Origin: DASSKO01 sp035690425 | Lineage (GTDB): Bacteria > Actinomycetota > Actinomycetes > Propionibacteriales > Nocardioidaceae | Length of the DNA stretch: 13,884 bases | Direction of reading: 5' to 3' | NCBI GenBank assembly: GCA_035690425.1 | Contig: DASSKO010000117.1 | Coordinates: 1 to 13,884 of the forward strand | Made by a program: the position numbers and the translations under genes | Shown here: piece after piece, positions 1 through 7,099 of the stretch | Numbering within the stretch: the first letter of the stretch is position 1 | How the letters are laid out: every line of letters starts with the position of its first letter | Notes under the pieces: model-generated | Databases searched by the model: none | What the model saw: the letters and a program-made list of their open reading frames with translations, nothing else | What the model was told of the DNA's origin: nothing

Positions 1-76
1 CAGCCACTCAGCGTACGCCGTCGCCACCGCTCCCCTAAACCCCGCCGTGAGCGGAGGGGGACGGGACCAGGGACGG
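1..76. other. Left-edge intergenic sequence downstream of rodA
   Basis: No gene can be assigned here. One plus-strand frame entering from the left edge stops at a TAA at 36-38, so the tail of a converging gene is possible but only 11 codons are visible. On the minus strand a GTG at 26-24 could begin a downstream gene, but its GGGGAG sits only two bases away, too close for a normal ribosome binding site. The hairpin at 40-59 is listed separately. Confidence 0.3.
40..59 (-). terminator. Possible weak terminator hairpin after rodA
   Basis: CCCCGCCG (40-47) and CGGAGGGG (52-59) form a stem with one G-A mismatch and a four-base TGAG loop, 17 bases past the rodA stop. On the minus strand it is followed by only GTTTAGG, so there is no real U-tract. 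Intrinsic terminators without U-tracts are common in actinobacteria, but a chance GC-rich pairing is also possible. Confidence 0.3.
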
Positions 77-1312
77 TCAGGAGCGGGAGCGGAGCACCTG
101 CGAACGCGCGACGCCGCCGAAGCCCGTCAGGTTGTCGGTACGTCGATGGATGTTGAGGAGCAGCCCGATCGCCATCAGCGACACGAACATCGACGTGCCG
201 CCGTAGGACACCAGCGGCAGCGGCACACCGGTGATCGGCATGATGCCCAGGCACATGCCGATGTTCTGGAACGCCTGGAAGCCGAACCAGCAGACGATCC
301 CGGCTGCGGCCAGGCGGCCGAACATGTCGCCGGCGCGCAGCGCGATCCGCAGTCCACGCCACAACAGCAGCGCGAACAGTGCGATGACAAGGCCGGCCCC
401 GAGCAGACCGAGCTCCTCCCCCGCGACCGTGAACACGAAGTCGGTGTGCTGCTCGGGCACGAACCCCGACTGCGTCTGGCTGCCCTCGAACAGGCCCTGC
501 CCGGTGATGCCGCCGTTGCCGATGGCGATCCGGGCCTGCGTGGTGTTGTAGCCCGCACCCAGCGGGTCGAGCGTGGGATCGATGAACGCGGCGAACCGGT
601 CGAGCTGATAGGACTCCAGCACGCCGAGCCGGATCGCGGCGAAGGCGGTTCCCACCGCACCCAGCAGCAGCCCGACCAGCCAGCGCTTGGGAGCGCCGGC
701 CAGCGCGAGAGTGCCGAAGACCGTGGCGCTGAGCACCAGCATCGTGCCGAGGTCCGGCTGGGCCATGATCAGCGCAGCCGGCACGGCAGCGATGAGCAGC
801 ATCGCCACCACGTCACGGTCGCGCAGCGACGCGCCGATCTTGCGTCCCTCGAACCGCTCGGCGACCAGCAGCGCCATCGTCACCACCACGCCGAGCTTGG
901 CGAACTCGGCCGGCTGCACAGTCAGCCCACCGATCTGGATCCACGACAGCGAGCCGTTGATCTCCTGGCCGATGCCGGGGACGAGCACCAGGCCGAGGCC
1001 CACGAGCGAGGCGCCATAGACGACGGGGGTCCAGATCCGCACCCACCGGTGGTCGGTCGCGGCCACGATGATGGCGAGCACCCCGCCGATGCCGGCGTTG
1101 ATCAGGTGCCGCAGGCCGTACGCGTACGGGGTTCCGCCGGTCAGGTCGACCCGATGCACCGTCGCCGACCACACCAGCAGCGCGCCGATGCCGATCAACG
1201 CCGCCGTGGTGGTCAGCAGCAACCAGTCCAGCTGGCCCCATGCCGACCGGCGCCGGACCGGTGTGATCTGCAGCCGGCGGCCGGACGGGCGGACCGCGCT
1301 CCCGGCGCTCAT
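77..1312 (-). CDS. rodA: RodA, SEDS-family peptidoglycan glycosyltransferase
   Basis: A polytopic membrane protein of 411 residues, normal for the FtsW/RodA/SpoVE (SEDS) family. SEDS proteins polymerise lipid II into glycan strands, and RodA works with PBP2 in elongation. Hydrophobic segments begin at about residue 30 and recur to about 388. Family signatures are visible: QPAEF at 133-137, PEQHTDF at 286-292 (its Asp291 matches the essential acidic residue of RodA), GEELGLLG at 298-305, and the terminal NIGMCLGIMPITGVPLPLVS signature at about 350-369. The ATG overlaps the mrdA stop as ATGA, which indicates translational coupling; no strong Shine-Dalgarno is needed or seen. It is the last gene of the mre operon. 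The company of mreBCD and mrdA argues for RodA rather than FtsW. In sporulating actinomycetes the same gene is called sfr. Confidence 0.95.
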   Translation of the reverse strand: MSAGSAVRPSGRRLQITPVRRRSAWGQLDWLLLTTTAALIGIGALLVWSATVHRVDLTGGTPYAYGLRHLINAGIGGVLAIIVAATDHRWVRIWTPVVYGASLVGLGLVLVPGIGQEINGSLSWIQIGGLTVQPAEFAKLGVVVTMALLVAERFEGRKIGASLRDRDVVAMLLIAAVPAALIMAQPDLGTMLVLSATVFGTLALAGAPKRWLVGLLLGAVGTAFAAIRLGVLESYQLDRFAAFIDPTLDPLGAGYNTTQARIAIGNGGITGQGLFEGSQTQSGFVPEQHTDFVFTVAGEELGLLGAGLVIALFALLLWRGLRIALRAGDMFGRLAAAGIVCWFGFQAFQNIGMCLGIMPITGVPLPLVSYGGTSMFVSLMAIGLLLNIHRRTDNLTGFGGVARSQVLRSRS

Positions 1313-3408
1313 CGCGCACCGCCGGGCGGCGGCTTGATCGACCCGTCGGGCATGAACCGGGGCAGCTGATTCGGCGGGTCGGCGCCCGGCTCCGCCGCCT
1401 TGTCCCGATGCACCTCACTGCCGCGTACGCCGTACAACGCCTCCCAGATCTTGCGTACGGCGGGACCGGACGTGCCTGAGCCGGTGCCACCCTGCGACAC
1501 CATCATCACCACGACGTACTGGTCGGTGTAGGACGCCAGCCAGGACGTCGACTGCTTGCCGTAGACCTCGGCGCTTCCGGTCTTGGAGCGGATCTGCACC
1601 TCGTCGAGCGGGAAGTCGATGAAGCGCCACGAGGACGTGCCGGTGCGGGTGGTGCCCTTCAGCGCGTTGTCGATGTAGCGCAGGTCGGCCGGCGAGACCG
1701 GCACCTCCGAGGACGCCTGCGGCTTGATCCGCTTCAGGACATCCCCGCGGGGAGACACGATCGCCTTGCCCAGATGCGGCTCCCACAGCGTGCCACCGTT
1801 GGCCAGCGCGCCGTAGGCGACCGCGAGCTGCAGCGGGGTGATGATGGTGTCGCCCTGGCCGATCGCGAAGTTGACCGCGTCGCCGGCCCGGAACTGGTAG
1901 CCCTCCAGGCAGAACTCGCGGGCGAACCGGTGGATGAAGTCGTCACCGGGCTTCTTGCCGAGCTTGCAGTAGTAGTCCTTGTTGGCTTTCCAGTACTCCA
2001 GCTTCCAGCGCCGGTCGGCAATCCGCCCGGTGGCCTCCGCGGTCAGGTCGATGCCGGTCTCTTCGCCGAACCCGAACGCCTCGGCCATCTGCACGAGCGG
2101 GTCACGGGCCTGCACGTCCTCGGCGTCGGCACCGGACTTGACCCACATGTTGTAGCCGATCCGGTAGAAAAAGGTGTTGCAGGAGACCTGCAGCGCCTTG
2201 TCGAACCCGATGAACCCGTAGGAGCCCGACTCGTAGTTCTGGAAGGCCCGGTTGCCGACCTGGAACGACGAGGAGCAGTCCAGCCGCGTGTCGGTGTCGT
2301 AGCCGTTCGACAGCGCACCCGCGGTGATGAACGGCTTGAACGTCGACCCGGGCGCGAACTGGCCCTGCGTCGCCCGCGAGAGCAGCGGCGTCTCGGCCTC
2401 CTCGGAGTACAACCGCGCCAGCTGCTTGTTGCTGATGCCGCCGACCCACACCTCGGGGTCGTAGGTCGGATAGCTGGCCATCCCCACGACCCCACCCGTC
2501 TTGGCGTCGAGCACGACGGCGGCTCCGGCGTTGGCCACGTAGTTCTTGCCGGTCACCGGGTCGAATGTCTTGCGCGCCGTGAGAATCGTGGACTTCAGCT
2601 GCTTCTCCAGCACCGACTGCACCTTGGCGTCGAGGTGGGTCACCAGCGTGGCGCCCGGCTTCGGCTGCCGCACACTGAGGGTCGTCAGCACCCGGCCGAG
2701 GCTGTCGACCGCCTTCTTCTCCACCCCGGGCCGTCCGCGCAGCCAGCGGTCGTAGCTGCGCTCCAGACCGGCGCGCCCCACCACCGACACCGGGTTGAGG
2801 GTGCTGTGCTCGGCCTCCTCGGCTTGCGCCAGCTCCTCCTCCGTGATCGGAGATAGGTAGCCGAGCAGGTGCGCCGCGTTGACGCCGAGCGGTGAGGGGT
2901 AGGCACGCACCTGCCAGGCCTCCGCGGTCACGCCGGGGAAGTCCTCGGTCTGCTGCTGGATGGCGACCGCGACCTCGGGGTCGACATCCTCGGCGACCGG
3001 CATCGGCTGGTAGGGCGAGCCGTTCCAGCACACCGGCGGCGCCTCGGCGCCCGGCTCGCCACAGCGCTTGGTGCGAGCCACGATCTGCTTCCGTGAGCGT
3101 CCGGTGGTGTCCGCGACCCGCCGCAACAGGTCGCGGCGCTGCGCCCGGCTCATGCCGTCGAGCGTCGTGCGGTCGACCGTGACGACCCAGGAGGTGCGGC
3201 TCGCGACCAAGGCGCGCCCCTGCGCGTCGAGAATGAGTCCTCGCTGCGGCGGCGTCACGACCTCGCGTACGGCGTTCTCGGTCGCCTGCGCCTGGTAGTC
3301 CTGGCCGCTCACCACCTGCATGAACCACAGCCGGGCGAACAGCGTCACGAACAGCGAGAACACCAGCACGCCCACGACGAGGAGCCGGAGTCGCCGGTGA
3401 TCGGTCAC
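1309..3408 (-). CDS. mrdA: Penicillin-binding protein 2 (class B, elongation transpeptidase)
   Basis: A class B PBP of 699 residues, the D,D-transpeptidase partner of RodA that cross-links lateral-wall peptidoglycan outside the membrane. One N-terminal membrane anchor is visible (about 8-30). The PBP dimerisation region follows (about 50-250, with PPQRGLILDAQG at 53-64). The transpeptidase domain carries all three active-site motifs: SxxK as STFK at 355-358 (Ser355 nucleophile), SxN as SCN at 409-411, and KTG at 609-611. Extra cysteines (116, 127, 481, 500) lie in the extracytoplasmic part and could form disulfides. The tail is Pro/Gly-rich and hydrophilic. The GTG start at 3408 is supported by GAGGAGG five bases upstream and by the 10-base gap to the mreD stop. 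The end overlaps rodA by ATGA. The cluster context supports PBP2 over FtsI/PBP3. Confidence 0.95.
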   Translation of the reverse strand: MTDHRRLRLLVVGVLVFSLFVTLFARLWFMQVVSGQDYQAQATENAVREVVTPPQRGLILDAQGRALVASRTSWVVTVDRTTLDGMSRAQRRDLLRRVADTTGRSRKQIVARTKRCGEPGAEAPPVCWNGSPYQPMPVAEDVDPEVAVAIQQQTEDFPGVTAEAWQVRAYPSPLGVNAAHLLGYLSPITEEELAQAEEAEHSTLNPVSVVGRAGLERSYDRWLRGRPGVEKKAVDSLGRVLTTLSVRQPKPGATLVTHLDAKVQSVLEKQLKSTILTARKTFDPVTGKNYVANAGAAVVLDAKTGGVVGMASYPTYDPEVWVGGISNKQLARLYSEEAETPLLSRATQGQFAPGSTFKPFITAGALSNGYDTDTRLDCSSSFQVGNRAFQNYESGSYGFIGFDKALQVSCNTFFYRIGYNMWVKSGADAEDVQARDPLVQMAEAFGFGEETGIDLTAEATGRIADRRWKLEYWKANKDYYCKLGKKPGDDFIHRFAREFCLEGYQFRAGDAVNFAIGQGDTIITPLQLAVAYGALANGGTLWEPHLGKAIVSPRGDVLKRIKPQASSEVPVSPADLRYIDNALKGTTRTGTSSWRFIDFPLDEVQIRSKTGSAEVYGKQSTSWLASYTDQYVVVMMVSQGGTGSGTSGPAVRKIWEALYGVRGSEVHRDKAAEPGADPPNQLPRFMPDGSIKPPPGGAR

Positions 3409-3418
3409 TGGTGCCTCC

Positions 3419-3946
3419 TCATGGGTGCACCGTCGAGAACCGCACGGAGGCGGGCTCCATCCGCCGCATCACCGCCAGCACGACCGGGACGACGAACGGC
3501 ATCAGCAGCAGGTCGTAGAGGATCGCCAACGGCACCACCGAGGCCACCGCATCCACCGTGACACCCGGGTCTCGCAGCGCCATGCCGACCAGCGCGAACA
3601 GCGAGGTGGCGACGAAGGAACCCGCTGCGACCACCACGATCGTGGCGGTCACCGACCACCGGGCGTCACGGCGCGCCAGCCCGGCGAGGTAGCCGACCAC
3701 GACGAACGCGAGCGCCCAACGGCCCGCCGTGTGGTCGGCCGGCGGCGCCAGGTCGAGCAGCAGACCGGCGAGGAAGCCGACCACTGCGGCGTACTCGGGA
3801 CCGCGTGCCAGCGCCACCGAGATCACCACGAGCAGCACCACGTCGGGCACCACGCCACTGATCGCGAACGCCGGGAAGACGCCCAGTTGCAGGACCATCG
3901 CGACCACGACCATCGCGACCACGGCAAGCGAACGCAAGGACGTCAT
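3419..3946 (-). CDS. mreD: Rod shape-determining protein MreD
   Basis: A 175-residue integral membrane protein with about five hydrophobic segments spanning most of its length (roughly 7-30, 34-65, 70-90, 97-125 and 140-162). This matches MreD size and topology. MreD bridges MreC and the rest of the elongasome in the membrane; it has no known enzymatic activity and is poorly conserved, so identity rests partly on position between mreC and mrdA. The ATG overlaps the mreC stop as ATGA, and GGAGG seven bases upstream, inside mreC, is a good ribosome binding site. Charged residues cluster in the loops (for example RRDARWS near 90). Confidence 0.88.
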   Translation of the reverse strand: MTSLRSLAVVAMVVVAMVLQLGVFPAFAISGVVPDVVLLVVISVALARGPEYAAVVGFLAGLLLDLAPPADHTAGRWALAFVVVGYLAGLARRDARWSVTATIVVVAAGSFVATSLFALVGMALRDPGVTVDAVASVVPLAILYDLLLMPFVVPVVLAVMRRMEPASVRFSTVHP

Positions 3947-4854
3947 CGGACCGCCTCCACCGACTCGCGGGACCGGTGCTCGCCGGCGTCGACGACGACA
4001 CCGACCAGGTCGAGCGCGGAGAAGTCCACGAACGGACGCACGGTTGCGGTCTTGGACAGCTGGCGCGGGCTGCTGCTGACCTCGGTGATCGTGCCGATCG
4101 GCACGTCGGCGATGTAAGGCACGTCGTTGCGCGACCCCCAGGTGACCACGGTGTCGCCCCGGGAGGGGTCGATCTCGGTGTCGACGAGCTCGAGCATCAG
4201 CCGGCCGTCGGCACTGATGTCGCCGTCACCGCTGAGGAACCCGAGCTCGGAGCTGCTGGCGAGCCGGCCCCCGACGACCGACTTGGCGTCGATGGCGAGC
4301 AGCACCGTGGCGGTCGTCGGTGTGGACGACAGCACCCGTCCCACCAGCCCGTGGCCGTTGACCACGGTCATGTCCGCGAGCACGCCGTCCCGGCTGCCCG
4401 CGTCGATGGTCGCGGTGCGGGAGAACGCCTGGGCCGCACCCAACGTCACCACCCGGGCCGGCACGAGGGAGAGATCCTGCCGGTCGGCGACGCCGAGCAT
4501 CCGGTCGAGCTCGGCGGCTCGTTCGCGTGCGTGCTCAGTGGTGCGCAGCTGTGCCTGCAGGGCGACCTTCTCTCGCTCGAGCCGGGCATTGGCCGCCCGC
4601 AGCTCGTCGACGTCCCCGAAGTACTCGGGGACGGCGCGCAGCGGGCCCACGACCGCGGAGACACCGGACTCCAGCGGGCCGAAGGCCGCGCCGGTGGCCG
4701 CGCGCAGCGGTTCGATCGGCGAGTCACCCGACGGACGCGCGTCGAGCGTGATCACGGTGACCGAGGCCAGCAGGAGCAGGGCCAGCACCGCCCGTGGGCG
4801 ACGGCGGTCGGGGTCGGGGTGGTTGCGCAGGCGTTGCCGGTCTTTTCGGGCCAT
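3943..4854 (-). CDS. mreC: Rod shape-determining protein MreC
   Basis: A 303-residue bitopic membrane protein. A basic cytoplasmic N-terminus (1-22) precedes one transmembrane helix (about 22-38). A predicted coiled coil follows at about 80-118 (ELRAANARLEREKVALQ and on), then a C-terminal beta-rich periplasmic-type domain (about 125-290), which is the standard MreC layout. The domain shows typical elements such as DAGSRDGV at 151-158 and NGHGLVGRV at 166-174. MreC forms a scaffold outside the membrane that contacts and activates PBP2. The ATG lies six bases after the mreB stop; AGGTGA overlapping that stop may serve as the ribosome binding site. The 3' end overlaps mreD by four bases. Confidence 0.93.
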   Translation of the reverse strand: MARKDRQRLRNHPDPDRRRPRAVLALLLLASVTVITLDARPSGDSPIEPLRAATGAAFGPLESGVSAVVGPLRAVPEYFGDVDELRAANARLEREKVALQAQLRTTEHARERAAELDRMLGVADRQDLSLVPARVVTLGAAQAFSRTATIDAGSRDGVLADMTVVNGHGLVGRVLSSTPTTATVLLAIDAKSVVGGRLASSSELGFLSGDGDISADGRLMLELVDTEIDPSRGDTVVTWGSRNDVPYIADVPIGTITEVSSSPRQLSKTATVRPFVDFSALDLVGVVVDAGEHRSRESVEAVR

Positions 4855-4860
4855 CCGCCA

Positions 4861-5886
<1,026 letters not shown>

Positions 5887-5921
5887 CTGCGTGTGTCGAC
5901 TCCCCTGCGCCCGAGATGCAC

Positions 5922-5951
5922 AGCATAGATTATGTTGTCACCGGCCAATTA
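5922..5951 (-). promoter_or_regulatory. Candidate promoter of the mre/rod operon
   Basis: The 138-bp gap upstream of mreB contains a short AT-richer patch, unusual for this DNA. Read on the minus strand it offers TATGCT (5927-5922) as a -10. The -35 could be TTGGCC with a 15-bp spacer or TAATTG with an 18-bp spacer. The pair is imperfect; an overlapping CATAAT just upstream of TATGCT is an alternative -10. Position about 36 bp upstream of the ATG is sensible. Confidence 0.35.
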
Positions 5952-6006
5952 CACATCCGACACGCGCCCGCATATCAGTCCCGCCTGATCCGCGCCTCAC
6001 GGGGCG

Positions 6007-6034
6007 GCCCACCCGGTACGTCGATCAGGTGGGC
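6007..6034 (-). terminator. Inverted repeat spanning the MOSC gene stop codon
   Basis: GCCCACC (6007-6013) and GGTGGGC (6028-6034) are perfect 7-bp complementary arms around a 14-base loop, and the TGA of the MOSC gene (6027-6025) lies in the loop. On the minus-strand transcript it would fold at the very end of the gene and could end the ndk-MOSC transcript before mreB. There is no U-tract, so function is uncertain. Confidence 0.3.
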
Positions 6035-6615
6035 TGGCGCATTGCGGCGCGAAAGACCTCGGCCACGGTTTGCCCGCCGGCCGGCCGGTGCTCGACCACG
6101 ATCGGGTCACCGGCCTGGATGTCACCGGGCGCGACCACCCGCAGGTACGGCCCCGGCAGGCAGCGCCGGGCGAAGCGCTTCACCCAGCCCTGCTCCCCCA
6201 TCCAGCCGGCGAACGTGCGGCAGGGGATCCGCGGGCAGGTGACCTCGAGCACGACGTCGGCACCGATGCGCCAACGCTCACCGATCAGCGCACCGTTGAC
6301 GTCGAGGCCGCAGGTGGTGAGGTTCTCCCCGAAGACACCGTTGACCAGGTCGCGGCCGAGCTCGGCGGCCCAGTGGTCCAGCTCCTCACGCGGGTAGGCA
6401 TAGACGGCCTGGTCGTCGCCGCCGTGGTACTTCACGTCGTACACCCGGTCGCCGGCCAGGCCGACACGGCCGGTGCCCTTCGGGCCGGGCGCGGTGACCG
6501 CGACCGGACCGTCCACCGGACGCTTGTCGATGCCGGTCACGCCCGGGCGGGTCCAGCGGCTCTCGTGCGGGACACCGACGTTGACCGACAACAGCTGCGC
6601 CGTCAGCTGGGCCAT
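6025..6615 (-). CDS. MOSC-domain protein, YiiM-like
   Basis: A 196-residue soluble protein of the MOSC (Moco sulfurase C-terminal) superfamily. The YiiM-like core is visible: GDRVYDVKYHGGDDQAVYAY at 55-74, FGENLT at 95-100, and a CPRIPCRTF motif at 127-135 that includes the likely cofactor-binding cysteine. YiiM/YcbX proteins use molybdenum cofactor, and some reduce N-hydroxylated bases and related compounds; the substrate here is unknown. It ends near TVAEVF (183-188), about where the extra three-helix C-terminal domain of longer YiiM proteins would begin, so this is a short form. I chose the ATG at 6615 because it overlaps the ndk stop as TGATG, giving coupling; the frame opens seven codons further up but that segment lies inside ndk. 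Confidence 0.85.
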   Translation of the reverse strand: MAQLTAQLLSVNVGVPHESRWTRPGVTGIDKRPVDGPVAVTAPGPKGTGRVGLAGDRVYDVKYHGGDDQAVYAYPREELDHWAAELGRDLVNGVFGENLTTCGLDVNGALIGERWRIGADVVLEVTCPRIPCRTFAGWMGEQGWVKRFARRCLPGPYLRVVAPGDIQAGDPIVVEHRPAGGQTVAEVFRAAMRQPT

Positions 6616-7046
6616 CAGCCGAGGTCGGGGAACCACAGGGCGATCTCGCGGGCAGCGGACTCCGGCGAGTCCGAGCCGTGCACGAGGTTCTCCCGGTTGG
6701 ACAGCGACAGGTCGCCGCGGATGGTGCCCGGCGCGGCCGTGCGGCCGTCGGTGGCGCCGTTGAGCGCGCGCACGACCTCCACCGCCTCGTCGCCCTCGAG
6801 TACGGCGGCGACCATCGGCCCGCTGGTCACGAACGCGCGCAGCGGCGGGTAGAAGTCCCGCTCCACGTGCTCGGCGTAGTGCCGGTCGGCCTGCTCGCCA
6901 TCGATGGTGCGCAGGTCCATCGCCACGAGGGTCAGCCCCTTGGCCTCGAACCGGCCGAGGACCTCACCGACCAGGCCGCGACGGACGGCGTCGGGCTTGA
7001 GCAGCAGGAGGGTGCGCTGTGCCGTTGATGGCGCCGTTGGTGACAT
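6615..7046 (-). CDS. ndk: Nucleoside diphosphate kinase
   Basis: A 143-residue enzyme, slightly longer than the usual 135-140 because of an extra N-terminal MSPTAPSTA. Ndk moves the gamma phosphate from ATP to nucleoside diphosphates through a phospho-histidine, balancing NTP and dNTP pools. LLKPDAV at 15-21 is the conserved nucleotide-binding strand and lysine. RTAAPGTIRGDL (102-113) and NLVHGSDS (120-127) form the active site with His123 as the phosphorylated residue. The gene sits 44 bp from the end of the upstream LuxR-type gene, with no Shine-Dalgarno before its ATG; a TANNNT element seven bases upstream suggests leaderless transcription. In related actinobacteria ndk commonly lies between a DUF4233 gene and mreB; here the accessory block separates it from the former. 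Confidence 0.97.
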   Translation of the reverse strand: MSPTAPSTAQRTLLLLKPDAVRRGLVGEVLGRFEAKGLTLVAMDLRTIDGEQADRHYAEHVERDFYPPLRAFVTSGPMVAAVLEGDEAVEVVRALNGATDGRTAAPGTIRGDLSLSNRENLVHGSDSPESAAREIALWFPDLG

Positions 7047-7053
7047 GGCGGGA

Positions 7054-7059
7054 ACTGTA
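7054..7059 (-). promoter_or_regulatory. Candidate leaderless -10 element of ndk
   Basis: On the minus strand TACAGT (matching TANNNT) is followed by exactly seven bases and then the ndk ATG. This is the spacing expected when transcription starts at the A of the start codon, a frequent arrangement in actinobacteria. It agrees with the absence of a ribosome binding site. No clear -35 is seen. Confidence 0.42.
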
Positions 7060-7082
7060 TCGGCCGCTGCGCACGGACCGCC

Positions 7083-7099
7083 CCGCCGGCCTACGGCGG
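7083..7099 (-). terminator. Short inverted repeat over the LuxR-gene stop codon
   Basis: CCGCCG (7083-7088) and CGGCGG (7094-7099) are perfect 6-bp arms with a five-base loop that contains the TAG of the regulator gene. It may act as a weak end-of-gene hairpin. The stem is short, there is no U-tract, and such GC palindromes arise often by chance in this DNA. Confidence 0.22.

Noticed and set aside
47..1369. Open frame of 440 codons on the plus strand opposite rodA.
   Set aside because: Antisense shadow of a membrane-protein gene; low-complexity Gln/Arg/His-rich translation.
6616..6636. Seven-codon N-terminal extension of the MOSC protein.
   Set aside because: It lies wholly inside ndk; the ATG in the TGATG overlap matches the family start and coupling pattern.
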